DNA of 64,000 nucleotides from Dokdonella koreensis DS-123 (GTDB lineage: Bacteria > Pseudomonadota > Gammaproteobacteria > Xanthomonadales > Rhodanobacteraceae): contig NZ_CP015249.1 of the NCBI RefSeq assembly GCF_001632775.1, positions 4,134,686 through 4,198,685 of the forward strand, given 5' to 3'. Below are positions 16,730 through 25,431 of the stretch, in pieces. How positions within the stretch are numbered: the first letter of the stretch is position 1; each line of letters opens with the position of its first letter. Made by a program: the position numbers and the translations under genes. The notes under the pieces were generated by a model. It was not told the origin of the DNA and searched no databases. It saw nothing but the letters and a program-made list of their open reading frames with translations.

Positions 16730-16767
16730 TCGCTGCCGCAGGCGGTCAGGGCCGCCCGCGGCAGCGA
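16730..16767 (+). terminator. Hairpin directly after the sigma/HEAT operon
   Basis: Immediately after the stop codon, 16730-16739 pairs with 16758-16767 (10 bp) and 16741-16745 pairs with 16752-16756 (5 bp), with one A-C mismatch and a TCAGGG loop. No T-run follows. The length and position suggest a transcript end or mRNA stabiliser. Confidence 0.55.
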
Positions 16768-16852
16768 GCGTGGAAGCGCGTGCCGCTCCAGCGGTACGCG
16801 CAGGCGTCGTCCCGCCGGGGGCGCCGCCGGTTTCCCATCCGCGCGGCGATGC

Positions 16853-17716
16853 TCAATCGGCGCCGGTCGTGCGCAGGCCCTCGCCGCTCCAGCGGGCGCC
16901 GGGCAAGGTCCACATCGGCGGCAGCTTGGCGAACGGCGGCCGCCGATGGATCGCCAGCGCCGCGGCCAGCCGGTCGTCCACGCCCAGCTTGTCGTAGACG
17001 ATGCGCAGATGGCTTTTCACCGTGTCCAGGCGGATGCCGAGCAGCTGCGCGATCGATTCGTTGGACTTGCCCTCGGCGATCCAGCGCGCGACGTCGCGCT
17101 GGCGCGTCGTGAGATCCGGGCACAGGTGGATCAGCCGCTCCACCGGCGGCATCGTGCGCGCGGTCCGTTCCAGCGCCTGGCGATAGAGCCGGGCGACATG
17201 CCCGCGAAGCTCCTGCATCCGGTCGCGCTCGGTGTCCGAGAACGCCGGCTCCCCGACCACCCGGTGGGCGGACACGGACAGCGCATAGCCTTCGTTGACG
17301 ATGAGGAAGGCCATCTGCCGGTGCGCCCCGCTCGGCAGGTAGGCCTCCTGCGCGATCGGCAGCGCCATGTACTCGGCGTCGCTGAAGAAGTCGGACTCGC
17401 GCAGCACGCGCTCGCCGAAGAACACCGGGTCCCGGGCCCAGAAGGGGTGGCTGCGGGCATGCCGCATGTACGCGGCCGCCAGCCGCGTACGCCGTTCCGG
17501 ATCGGGGTCCGGCCGCGAGAACTCGGCGCGGAACTCGCCGGAACCGGTATGGAACTCGGTATAGGCGACGATCTCGCTCCGGGCGGCCACGGACACGCAG
17601 TCGAACACCTCGCGCGGCAAGACATGCAGGTCCGGCTCGGCCGCGTACAAGGCGATCACCCGGCGCATGAAGCCGGCCTCGGATTCACTGTGATCGGCTT
17701 CTGACTTCGTCATCAA
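16853..17716 (-). CDS. LuxR-family transcriptional regulator
   Basis: 287 residues. The C-terminal HTH (about 204-250) is clear: LTTRQRDVARWIAEGKSNES, IAQLLGIRLDTVKSHLRIVYDKLGV. The N-terminal 190 residues are a sensor-like region without recognisable phosphoacceptor or acyl-homoserine-lactone signature (EIVAYTEFHTGSGEFRAEF). It is a solo regulator whose nearest neighbours are the sigma operon (convergent) and the secreted-protein cluster (divergent); it could control the latter. From 17717 to 18008 there is no gene, only the promoter region. Confidence 0.88.
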   Translation of the reverse strand: MMTKSEADHSESEAGFMRRVIALYAAEPDLHVLPREVFDCVSVAARSEIVAYTEFHTGSGEFRAEFSRPDPDPERRTRLAAAYMRHARSHPFWARDPVFFGERVLRESDFFSDAEYMALPIAQEAYLPSGAHRQMAFLIVNEGYALSVSAHRVVGEPAFSDTERDRMQELRGHVARLYRQALERTARTMPPVERLIHLCPDLTTRQRDVARWIAEGKSNESIAQLLGIRLDTVKSHLRIVYDKLGVDDRLAAALAIHRRPPFAKLPPMWTLPGARWSGEGLRTTGAD

Positions 17717-18008
17717 CTCACCCCAACGTGTGATAGCCCGGATCGCCGTGTAGGCCTACCCTCGCCTCCGTAGCCGATGCCGCATTTGCGCGGGTTTCCA
17801 CATTCGCACCGGGCAGCCGTTGCGCGGCATCGCCGTGGGCGCTCGCGCGGCCGCGACGTGCCTGCGAAGCGTATCGGCATTCGGTTGCGGCCGGATTCGA
17901 AGTCGGTCACGGCTTCGCAACGGTTGCCCGGTGCCGCGTTCAGCCTGGGGCCGCGGTCCGGGCCGAGGGCGTGATTTCCCGTTGACCCGGTCCCGAGGAA
18001 GCCGACGA

Positions 18009-18207
18009 TGGCCGCGCCGAACACCCGATCCCTTCGACGTGCCCCGCTGAGCGGGGCCCTGCTGCTGGCGCTGGCGCCGCTGGCCCCGCCGGCGGCGACG
18101 GCACCCGTCACCTCGCCGCCGCCCGGCCCGAGGGCGCGCACTGCGACATCGGCGCGGTCGAGCCGGACCTGATCTTCCGCGACGACTTCGACGGCGCGAA
18201 CGCATGA
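18009..18207 (+). pseudogene. Relic of a secreted beta-helix protein (signal peptide plus C-terminus)
   Basis: An ATG at 18009 opens a signal peptide (SGALLLALAPLAPPAATA) that soon runs out of frame. The +1-shifted frame ends GAHCDIGAVEPDLIFRDDFD, then GANA and a stop at 18205-18207. CDIGAxE is the usual end of CSLREA and beta-helix secreted proteins, and LIFRDDFD is the tag motif of this window. The pieces therefore look like the two ends of one gene with the middle deleted and a frame shift between them. No ribosome-binding site is needed to explain it. Confidence 0.55.
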
Positions 18208-18224
18208 ACCCCAGGACATCCCCC

Positions 18225-21200
18225 ATGAGATCGATCGCGCTCCTGCATGCCGTCGCCGCGCTCGCGGCCCTGGTTTCCACGCCGGCCCTGGCCGACTACG
18301 TGATCGCGCCATCGGGCGGCGACATCACCGGCGCGCGCCTGTCGGCGCAGCTGGCCGAGGGCGACGTCACGCTCACCGCCGCGTCGGGCGATGTCGTCGT
18401 CAACGATACGGTGAGCTGGAGCGCGCACACGCTCACGCTGTCGGCGCCTTCGGGCAACGTGAACGTGAACGCGGTGATGACCGCCGCAGGCTCGGCCGGC
18501 CTGTCACTTGAAACCGACGCGTCGGAAGCCGACGGCGGCGTGGCCATGGCGCTGACCGGCGGCGGCTTCACCGGGCGCGTGGATTTCACGGGAACCGGGC
18601 AAAGCTACCGCGTCAACGGCACGCCCTACACGCTGATCCATACCATGGCCGAACTGGAAGCCATTCGTCCCGCCAGCGGCACCATCAACGGCGCCTACGC
18701 GCTGGCGGCCGATGTGGACTGGAGCGATGTCATCAGTACCACGCCGCTCGGTATTCTCGGCGGCAGCGATCGGTTCGACGGCCTCGGCCATCGGCTGCTC
18801 GATCTCGTCATCCCCGGGAATACCGACGATACGGGACTGTTTTCCAGCGCTGACGGGGGCGCCGTGATCCGCAACCTCGGCGTGCGCGGCGGCAGCGTGT
18901 CGGGCGGCGGGTGGGTCGGTACGTTGGTCGGCAACAGCTCCGGCGTCATCGCCCGCGTCTATTCCACGGCCGACGTCTCGGGCACTCTGTTCGTCGGCGG
19001 TCTGGTGGGCTTCCACAGTGGCAGCGGCAGCCTGATCGCCGATGCCTGGGCCGGCGGCAACGTGACCGGCACGGGCGCGGTCGGCGGCCTCGTGGGCACC
19101 ACCTATCCCGGCAGTGCCGTCGACAACGTCTGGGCCAGCGGCAACGTGACGGGCACCTCGTCCAGCATCGGCGGGCTGGTGGGAGCCGCCGACGTCGGCA
19201 GTACCCTGCGCAACGCCTATGCCACTGGCAATGTGGCGGGCAGCCTCGAGGTCGGCGGCCTCGTGGGCTACAACCGGGGCCTCGTCGAGCATGTCTTTGC
19301 CACCGGCGGTGTTTCGGCCAGCAGCAACAGCTATGTCGGCGGTCTGGTGGGCCACAACCCAGCCGGTGCCGGCGGCAGCGTCAGCGACGGTTGGTTCGCC
19401 GGCGACACGCCCGGCGCGCACCCGGACAATGGCGCCGGCACGGCGATTCCCCTGGCGAACCTGATTTCGGCGTTGCCGGGCGGTTTCGACGCCGCCGTGT
19501 GGGCCAGCCAGAACGGCAAGACCACGCCGTACCTCAAATCCGTGCCCGGCGCGGTGTACGTGAAGGCGGAAAGCGCCAGCGCCGGCAGCGCGCGGGTCTA
19601 CACGCCGGTGACCACGCTGGAGCAGTTGCAGGCGGTCGGCAGCGATCTGGCCGGTCACTTCGCGCTGTTCGACGACATCGACGCCACGGCCACCCGCGAC
19701 TGGAACGGCGGCGCGGGCTTCGTGCCGATCGGCAATTGTGCCGGCGGCTTCACCGGCCGGTTCGACGGCCTGGGGCACGTGGTCGGCAACCTCGCCATCG
19801 ACCGGGGCGACACGCTCTGCGTGGGCCTGTTCGGCGCCATCGACGCCGGCAGCGTGGTGCGCAACATCGGCGTCGATGGCGGTTCGGTTACGGGGATTTC
19901 CATGGTCGGCGGACTGGTGGGCTACAGCGCGGCGGGGACCATCGACCATGCCTTCGCCACGGCCGAGGTGGCCGCGGACACCCAGTACGGCGGCGGCCTG
20001 GTGGGTTTCACCACTGGCGAGGTGAGCCACGCCTACGCCACCGGCCGCGTGACGGTCGCGGGCGACGGTGCCGGAGGACTGACCGGCGGCAACCGCGGCG
20101 CCATCAGCCGCACGTGGGCCAGCGGCCAGGTGACCGGCAATGGCACCTACGTCGGCGGACTGGTCGGCCTGGCCATGGACGGCACCGTCAGCGACGCGTA
20201 CTGGGACCGCTTCAGCACCGGCCAGGCCAGCGCGGTCGGCTTCGTCAACGCCAACGCCACCGTCACCAACCTCAATCCCGTCACCAGCGACCCGGCGCAA
20301 AGCGGTGCGGCCGACTACGCGTTCCGGCAAGGCGCCTACGACACGGCGTCGGGCCAGGCGCTCGGTACGTTCGGCAACACGCCGGGCAGCGCCACCTGGA
20401 CGATGGTGGACGGCGCTACGCGCCCGTTCCTGCAGATGGAACATGCGACGCGCATCGGCACCGCACATCAGTTGCAGTTGATGTACATGGCACCGGACGC
20501 GCACTACACGCTGGCGCGCCACGTCGACGCCGGCGAAACCGGCCGCAGCGACGGCACGCCGGCCGGCGGCAATGGCATGTGGCCGGGCACCGGCTTCGTG
20601 CCGGTGGGCAGTGACGCCACACCATTCAGCGGCAGCTTCGACGGCCGCTACCACGTGATCGGCGACCTGCGCATCGCCGCGCGCAGCGCGGCCGACTTCG
20701 GCGTGGCCGGCCTGATCGGCGAACTGAACGGCGGCACGATCCGCCGCATCGGCCTGTTGCGTCCGCGCATCGAGCTGACCGGCAGCGGCAGCTACGCGAT
20801 GGCCGGCGCCCTGGTGGGCTATATCAAGGACGCAGGCGACGTGGAAGAGAGCTTCGCGCTCGATGCCGACGTCAGCGCCGTCAACAGCAACCCTTTTGCC
20901 AATGTCGGAGGGTTGGTCGGCTACAACCAGGGCACGATCCGCAATGCCTATGCCACCGGCATCGTGCGGGCAACCGCCGCGGACCTGGCGGCGGCAGGCG
21001 GCCTGCTCGGCGTGCACCAGGGCGCGAGCCTGGATCGCGTCTATTCCACCGCCACAGCGTCTGCATCGAGCACCACGCATGCGCCCCATGTCGGCGGCCT
21101 GGTCGGCAGGAGCCTCGGCGGCGACACCACCAACAGCTTCTGGGACACGGACGCCAGCGGGCAAGGTGCCAGCGCGGGCGGCACCGGTCTTTCCACGCTG

Positions 21201-22199
21201 CGCTGGCTCTCGCAAGGCCCGATCGCCACCGGCCTGTGGGACACGGCCGCGACCTGGGTGGCCGGCTATCCATATCCGGTGCTCAACGGCTTTCCCCACG
21301 TGCGCGTGGTCGCGCAGGGCGCGCACGTGATGCAGGGCGTGCCGGCGGTGAGCGTGGATGCGTACGCCATCGTCGACCAGGATGGGCTCGATGCGAGCGC
21401 AGGGGTCGATGGCGCGCCGTCATGGTTCGCCGATCCGGCACTGGCAGCCGGCGCGACCGCCAACGTCGGCGGCACGGGCGTGACGGTGCGCGATTCGGTC
21501 CATCAGCGGACCTACATCGGCTCGGGCGTGGTGACGTCGACGGCCTACACGGTCGGCGGCACGGTGGCGGGACTGGCGAGCGGCCAGACCGTGCAGATCC
21601 AGATCAACGGCGGCGATACGCAGGTCGTCTCGGCGGATGCGCCGGCATTCACGTTTGCACCGCTGGCCAACGGCACGGCGTGGACGGTGACGGTGTCGCA
21701 GCAGCCGGCCTCGCCGCTGCAGCGCTGCGCGGTGACATCACACGCGAGCGGCGTCCTGGCGGGTGCGGACGTGGACGACGTCGGGGTGACGTGTACGACG
21801 GCTGTGCTGACGCTCACGCTGACGCAGGCCGCCCCTGACTACGTGACCTACGGCCGGATCGTCGACTACATCGTCACGCTGTCCAACAGCGGCAACGGCC
21901 CGGCGGTGAACGCCGCCGTGAGCGCCCGCTTCGGCGGCGGCGCGGACGTGGGCGCGGCGACGTGGCAGTGCATCGCCGGCAGCGTCGATGCGAGCTGCAC
22001 ACCCTTGGGCAACGGCGCGATCGACGACCACGTGACGGTCCCCCCCGGCGTGTCGATGACCTGGTTGATTCACGTCCCGGTCGCTACGCACACCCCCGCC
22101 GGAACGCTCGACTTCCGCTTCGAGGTCGAAGGGCTCGATCCGGTCGTCGACGTGGCGACGGTCGTGCTGTTCCGCGACGACTTCGAGGGGACGCCATGA
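18225..22199 (+). CDS. Large secreted GLUG-repeat protein
   Basis: 1324 residues from ATG 18225, which has AGGA 8 bases upstream; an in-frame ATG at 18204 lacks one. Signal peptide 1-18 or so (STPALA). Residues 20-120 are haemagglutinin-like beta sequence (VTLTAASGDVVVNDTVSW). About 150-1020 hold many GLUG-type repeats (IGGLVGAAD, VGGLVGYNRG, NAYATGNV), which form a beta-helix. The last 150 residues are a DUF11-like beta sandwich (YGRIVDYIVTLSNSGNG) ending VVLFRDDFEGTP. No anchor or autotransporter barrel is present. GLUG proteins are usually surface adhesins or peptidase-associated; here adhesion is a guess. Confidence 0.88.
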   Translation: MRSIALLHAVAALAALVSTPALADYVIAPSGGDITGARLSAQLAEGDVTLTAASGDVVVNDTVSWSAHTLTLSAPSGNVNVNAVMTAAGSAGLSLETDASEADGGVAMALTGGGFTGRVDFTGTGQSYRVNGTPYTLIHTMAELEAIRPASGTINGAYALAADVDWSDVISTTPLGILGGSDRFDGLGHRLLDLVIPGNTDDTGLFSSADGGAVIRNLGVRGGSVSGGGWVGTLVGNSSGVIARVYSTADVSGTLFVGGLVGFHSGSGSLIADAWAGGNVTGTGAVGGLVGTTYPGSAVDNVWASGNVTGTSSSIGGLVGAADVGSTLRNAYATGNVAGSLEVGGLVGYNRGLVEHVFATGGVSASSNSYVGGLVGHNPAGAGGSVSDGWFAGDTPGAHPDNGAGTAIPLANLISALPGGFDAAVWASQNGKTTPYLKSVPGAVYVKAESASAGSARVYTPVTTLEQLQAVGSDLAGHFALFDDIDATATRDWNGGAGFVPIGNCAGGFTGRFDGLGHVVGNLAIDRGDTLCVGLFGAIDAGSVVRNIGVDGGSVTGISMVGGLVGYSAAGTIDHAFATAEVAADTQYGGGLVGFTTGEVSHAYATGRVTVAGDGAGGLTGGNRGAISRTWASGQVTGNGTYVGGLVGLAMDGTVSDAYWDRFSTGQASAVGFVNANATVTNLNPVTSDPAQSGAADYAFRQGAYDTASGQALGTFGNTPGSATWTMVDGATRPFLQMEHATRIGTAHQLQLMYMAPDAHYTLARHVDAGETGRSDGTPAGGNGMWPGTGFVPVGSDATPFSGSFDGRYHVIGDLRIAARSAADFGVAGLIGELNGGTIRRIGLLRPRIELTGSGSYAMAGALVGYIKDAGDVEESFALDADVSAVNSNPFANVGGLVGYNQGTIRNAYATGIVRATAADLAAAGGLLGVHQGASLDRVYSTATASASSTTHAPHVGGLVGRSLGGDTTNSFWDTDASGQGASAGGTGLSTLRWLSQGPIATGLWDTAATWVAGYPYPVLNGFPHVRVVAQGAHVMQGVPAVSVDAYAIVDQDGLDASAGVDGAPSWFADPALAAGATANVGGTGVTVRDSVHQRTYIGSGVVTSTAYTVGGTVAGLASGQTVQIQINGGDTQVVSADAPAFTFAPLANGTAWTVTVSQQPASPLQRCAVTSHASGVLAGADVDDVGVTCTTAVLTLTLTQAAPDYVTYGRIVDYIVTLSNSGNGPAVNAAVSARFGGGADVGAATWQCIAGSVDASCTPLGNGAIDDHVTVPPGVSMTWLIHVPVATHTPAGTLDFRFEVEGLDPVVDVATVVLFRDDFEGTP

Positions 22200-22261
22200 T
22201 CCGCTCCTTCGCGAACCGCCCGTCCCGCCATCCCCTCAATGCATCGATCCGGGAGCATGCC

Positions 22262-23047
22262 ATGCACCTCGCCATCCGCGCCGCATTGATCGGCTGCACG
22301 CTCTGGATGCCTGTCGCCGCCGCCGGCGAGCCGACGCTCGTGGCGACGATCGACGACGCGCACGCCTATGCGCGGTACGGGCAGACGATCACCTACGTCA
22401 TCACCTTGACCAACGAGGACCCGGCGACCGCGGCGACGGTTCCGGTTGCCGTGACGCTGTCGCCGGCCTTCGACGGCGATGCGGCGACGTGGCAGTGCTT
22501 CCCCGGCGTCGACGGCGTGGTCTGTGCGTCTGCGGGATCGGGCCTTCTGGCCGATACCGCCGTGCTGCCGCCCGGTGCGCGGGCAACCTGGCTGTTCAGC
22601 GTGCCGATGCAGGCCACGCCCAGCGAAACGACGGCCACGCTGACGTTCGCTGCCGGCGACATCGCGCCGCTGACGGATACCAACACCTTGGTGATCTTCA
22701 AGGACCGCTTCGACGTGCCCTATGCCGACGGCACCGAGGCCCTGCCGCTGCAGGACGGCGTGCGCGATGTCTTCGCGCTCGCGCCGGCGCAGGGCACGGC
22801 GATCGAGACCGTGCGCCAGTGGCGCCTACCGGACGACAGCCGCGTTCGGGCCGATCGCCTGCGGCTCGATACGCAGGACCTCGTCCGCCTTCGCCTCGCG
22901 CCGCGCGCGGGCGCGGCACGGAGCAGCGCCTGGGCGGCCGTGCATCCGGGCGCGGCGCTCGCGCTGGTCGGCGGCGATGGCGTGGTGCTGCTCGAAGGCG
23001 CCGAGCATGCGCTCCTCGTCGACCGAGGTGCCGAAGCGCAGCGGTGA
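22262..23047 (+). CDS. Secreted DUF11-like protein, paralogue of the preceding C-terminus
   Basis: 261 residues from ATG 22262 (GGGAG 6 bases upstream). An alternative ATG at 22196 overlaps the previous stop (ATGA) and would add 22 residues before the signal peptide. Signal peptide 1-21 (VAAA-GEP). Residues 24-140 match the last module of the GLUG protein block by block (YARYGQTITYVITLTN; GDAATWQCFPG; VLPPGARATWLFSVP), followed by the tag motif LVIFKDRFD at 143-151. A further 110 residues of beta-rich sequence are unmatched. Function unknown; it is evidently a duplicate secreted with or after its neighbour. Confidence 0.75.
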   Translation: MHLAIRAALIGCTLWMPVAAAGEPTLVATIDDAHAYARYGQTITYVITLTNEDPATAATVPVAVTLSPAFDGDAATWQCFPGVDGVVCASAGSGLLADTAVLPPGARATWLFSVPMQATPSETTATLTFAAGDIAPLTDTNTLVIFKDRFDVPYADGTEALPLQDGVRDVFALAPAQGTAIETVRQWRLPDDSRVRADRLRLDTQDLVRLRLAPRAGAARSSAWAAVHPGAALALVGGDGVVLLEGAEHALLVDRGAEAQR

Positions 23048-23120
23048 GGTGCATCCATAGAAGGGGCGTTCCGGCAGGGACCGGCCCGTGCAAAAAAAGC
23101 CGGGCCTGCGTGCGCTGGCT

Positions 23121-23154
23121 GACCCCGCGTACGGCCCCTGCCGCACGCGGGGTC
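23121..23154. terminator. Hairpin between convergent secreted-protein genes
   Basis: A perfect 10-bp stem, GACCCCGCGT (23121-23130) with ACGCGGGGTC (23145-23154), and a 14-base loop, lies between convergent stops at 23047 and 23159. Read leftward, a run of seven T follows about 20 bases later (23093-23100), so it is a better terminator for the minus-strand gene. Confidence 0.6.
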
Positions 23155-23158
23155 ACGC

Positions 23159-25075
23159 TCAGGAGCGCGTACCGATCAAGCGGAACGAAAAGTCCTTGCC
23201 CTGCTGGATCGCACCGAGGCAGTGCGTCAGCGTGTTCCAGGTCGGGCACGGCGCGACCTGGGCGAGCACGCCGCCGCCCGGATTGCGCCAGACCGCCTGG
23301 CGGCCGCTGATCGGCAGGTTCGGCTGCCAGAACGAGTAGTCGTTGACGAACGAAACACCGAGCCAGTAGCTGCCCGGCGCCAGCGTGCACGGCGTCGGCA
23401 GCGGCGCGGACACCAGGGCGCGCGGACCGTCCGGCGGATAGGTGAACGGCGTCGCCGCGGCGGCGCACGCCGGCGTCTCGCCGGGCAGGCCGCCGGCATC
23501 CGGATAGATCGCCAGGTCCACCTGCTGGCTGGCCGCGCCGCCCATCAGCTGGATCTCGGTGATCGTCCAGCCGGCGCCGTCGACGCTGAAGTCGTCGGCA
23601 CCCTCGGACGACCAGGTCGGGCCGGGGCCGACGCCGGCGTCCCAGCGCACCGCATAGGCGCCGCCACCCTCGCCGATGTAGTGGATCTGGTCGTAGAGCA
23701 CCGGCGAGACCACCGCCGGGCTGGCCACGAACACGGTCGTCGCCGTATTGCCGTTGCCGCCGTTCTGCGTCTGCACCGCGCGTTCCGGCACCGTGATCGT
23801 ATGGTTGCCGGCCTGGGTCGCGCGGATCGCGAACTCGATCGTGCAGGTCAGCTCGCTGCGGACGCGCACGCCGGCGCGGACTTCGACCTGGGAGGCGCCG
23901 GCGTCGGCCCGCACGAACGCGTCGGGGCAGTCGCTGTGCACGGCCGGCACGTCGGCGACGGCGACCGAGGCCGGCAGCGTGATCGTCCACGGCGCGGTCA
24001 GCACGATCTCGCCGCTGCCGAAATTGCTCAGGCGCAGCAGCAGCGGCGTCGGCTCGCCGGCCGGGACCGGAGCGGGCTCGGCGATGTCGACGGCGAGGCG
24101 GAAATCGTAGGCGTCCGCGCCGTTGAAGCCTTCCGCGAACAGCACGTCGGGGCCGCGGTTGGCTTCGGCAATCGACAGATGGTGCACGTTGACGAGGCCG
24201 GCGTCGCCGGCCAGCGTGCCGCGCGCGGTCTGCCGGTCCACCGTGAACGCATAGCTGTGGTAGTAGGTCGACTTGGGCTGGACCTCGGCGTCCCACCGGG
24301 TGCCGACCAGCCAGAGCGTGCCGTCGGCCGAGAAACCCATGTCGGCGCCGGGCAGCAGGCCGCCGGGCGGGATGCTCGGCGCGAGGTCGAGCGTGCCGAT
24401 GACGTCGTAGGCGCCACTGCGCTTGTCGATCTCGAGCAGCTGCCTGCTGAGCTCGTCGTAGCCGACCATGCGGCCGTGCGGATCGATCGCCATCGGCCGG
24501 ACGATGAGGCCGGTCAGCGGCTCGCCGACCGGACGGGCAGTGCCGGCGACAGGGTCGATCGTGTAGATGCGGCTGGCGTACGGCGGCGCCCAGGGGTCGA
24601 TCGCCATCGCGAACAGCGTGCGCGTGGTCGCATCCCAGTGCAGCGCGGACCAGCACGGGGTCGCCATGGTCTGGTAGCACCACAGCCACGGCTGGTCGGC
24701 CGGCTGCAACCGGTCGGTGAGCGGCGTCAGCGCGCCGGTGCCGGTGTCGAGCGAGGCGAAGCGGCCGCCCGGCCCGAGCAGGAACTGCAGGCCGAAGCTG
24801 TCGTCGATGAACGTGCCCATGCCGTAGTTGAGGAAGCGCTCGGCGGCCAGCGCGATCGGCAGCGATTCGATCACGCTGAAGCCGGTCGGCCAGGCCGACA
24901 GCGCACGCAGGTCGAACGCGGCGTAGGCATCGTCGAGGGCGGCGCTGCGGTCCTGGTCGATGCCGGCATAGGCCCGCAGCGCGGGTGGTGCGCCGAGCGC
25001 GGGCTCGGCGGCGGTACAGACGGCCGATGAGCCGGCGGACAGTCCCGCCAGCAGCATGATGATGGCCTTGTTCAT
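23159..25075 (-). CDS. Large secreted protein with propeller-like and beta-sandwich domains
   Basis: 638 residues; ATG 25075 has GGGGAG upstream and opens a good signal peptide (MNKAIIMLLAGLSAGSSAVCTAAEP). Residues 30-300 contain repeated units such as RIYTIDPVAGTARPVGEPLTG and LLEIDKRSGAYDVIGTLDL, a WD/NHL-like propeller pattern. The tag motif DVLFAEGFNG follows near residue 315, then a DUF11-like sandwich (VRADAGASQVEVRAGVRVRS). The final 150 residues are a domain shared with two other secreted proteins here (SSEGADDFSVDGAGWTITEI, CTLAPGSYWLGVSF, WRNPGGG). No catalytic residues are evident. Confidence 0.82.
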   Translation of the reverse strand: MNKAIIMLLAGLSAGSSAVCTAAEPALGAPPALRAYAGIDQDRSAALDDAYAAFDLRALSAWPTGFSVIESLPIALAAERFLNYGMGTFIDDSFGLQFLLGPGGRFASLDTGTGALTPLTDRLQPADQPWLWCYQTMATPCWSALHWDATTRTLFAMAIDPWAPPYASRIYTIDPVAGTARPVGEPLTGLIVRPMAIDPHGRMVGYDELSRQLLEIDKRSGAYDVIGTLDLAPSIPPGGLLPGADMGFSADGTLWLVGTRWDAEVQPKSTYYHSYAFTVDRQTARGTLAGDAGLVNVHHLSIAEANRGPDVLFAEGFNGADAYDFRLAVDIAEPAPVPAGEPTPLLLRLSNFGSGEIVLTAPWTITLPASVAVADVPAVHSDCPDAFVRADAGASQVEVRAGVRVRSELTCTIEFAIRATQAGNHTITVPERAVQTQNGGNGNTATTVFVASPAVVSPVLYDQIHYIGEGGGAYAVRWDAGVGPGPTWSSEGADDFSVDGAGWTITEIQLMGGAASQQVDLAIYPDAGGLPGETPACAAAATPFTYPPDGPRALVSAPLPTPCTLAPGSYWLGVSFVNDYSFWQPNLPISGRQAVWRNPGGGVLAQVAPCPTWNTLTHCLGAIQQGKDFSFRLIGTRS

Positions 25076-25431
25076 TGCACTCCCCAGTGTCGTTTTCTTG
25101 GATGAAGGTCTGATGCCGGATGCTCGGCTGTGGGCGCGCCTCGGCGCGTCACGGCCTGCCATGGCCTCGCGGCAGCCTGGGCCGGGGCCGTGTGACAGTC
25201 ATTCGGTGGTGGCGACAAACCAGTGACGGAGCAATGACACGCCGACGCCACGGCGGCGGGCCGCCATCGGCCACGCGGACGCGAGCGCGTCCGGGCCCTG
25301 TCCGTCATCGAGAATGCCGGGCGCGGCGCGCCGATCCGGCGTGCGCCCCGCCACCGATCAGCGGTCCGCCGGGGCCGGCAGGCGCCGGCCGGCGGGACCG
25401 ATGGCCGGGCGACCACCGGCGCGACGTGGCC
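25076..25431. other. Intergenic region with a GTCATT/AATGAC inverted repeat
   Basis: This 356-bp gap lies between the secreted-protein start and the end of the CadC-like gene and has no credible coding frame. GTCATT (25198-25203) and AATGAC (25233-25238) form an inverted repeat in a locally AT-richer patch 120-160 bp upstream of the secreted gene. It could be a regulator site, perhaps for the adjacent CadC-like protein. Confidence 0.3.

Noticed and set aside
18900-21150. Possible CRISPR or DNA tandem array from regularly spaced GGxGGxCTGGTGGGC units
   Set aside because: The periodicity is the GLUG protein repeat in a single open frame, with variable spacing and no leader or cas genes.
18504-21326. 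A 940-codon minus-strand frame opposite the GLUG protein
   Set aside because: Repeats on one strand give repeats on the other; no start signal or domain, and the plus frame shows GLUG motifs.
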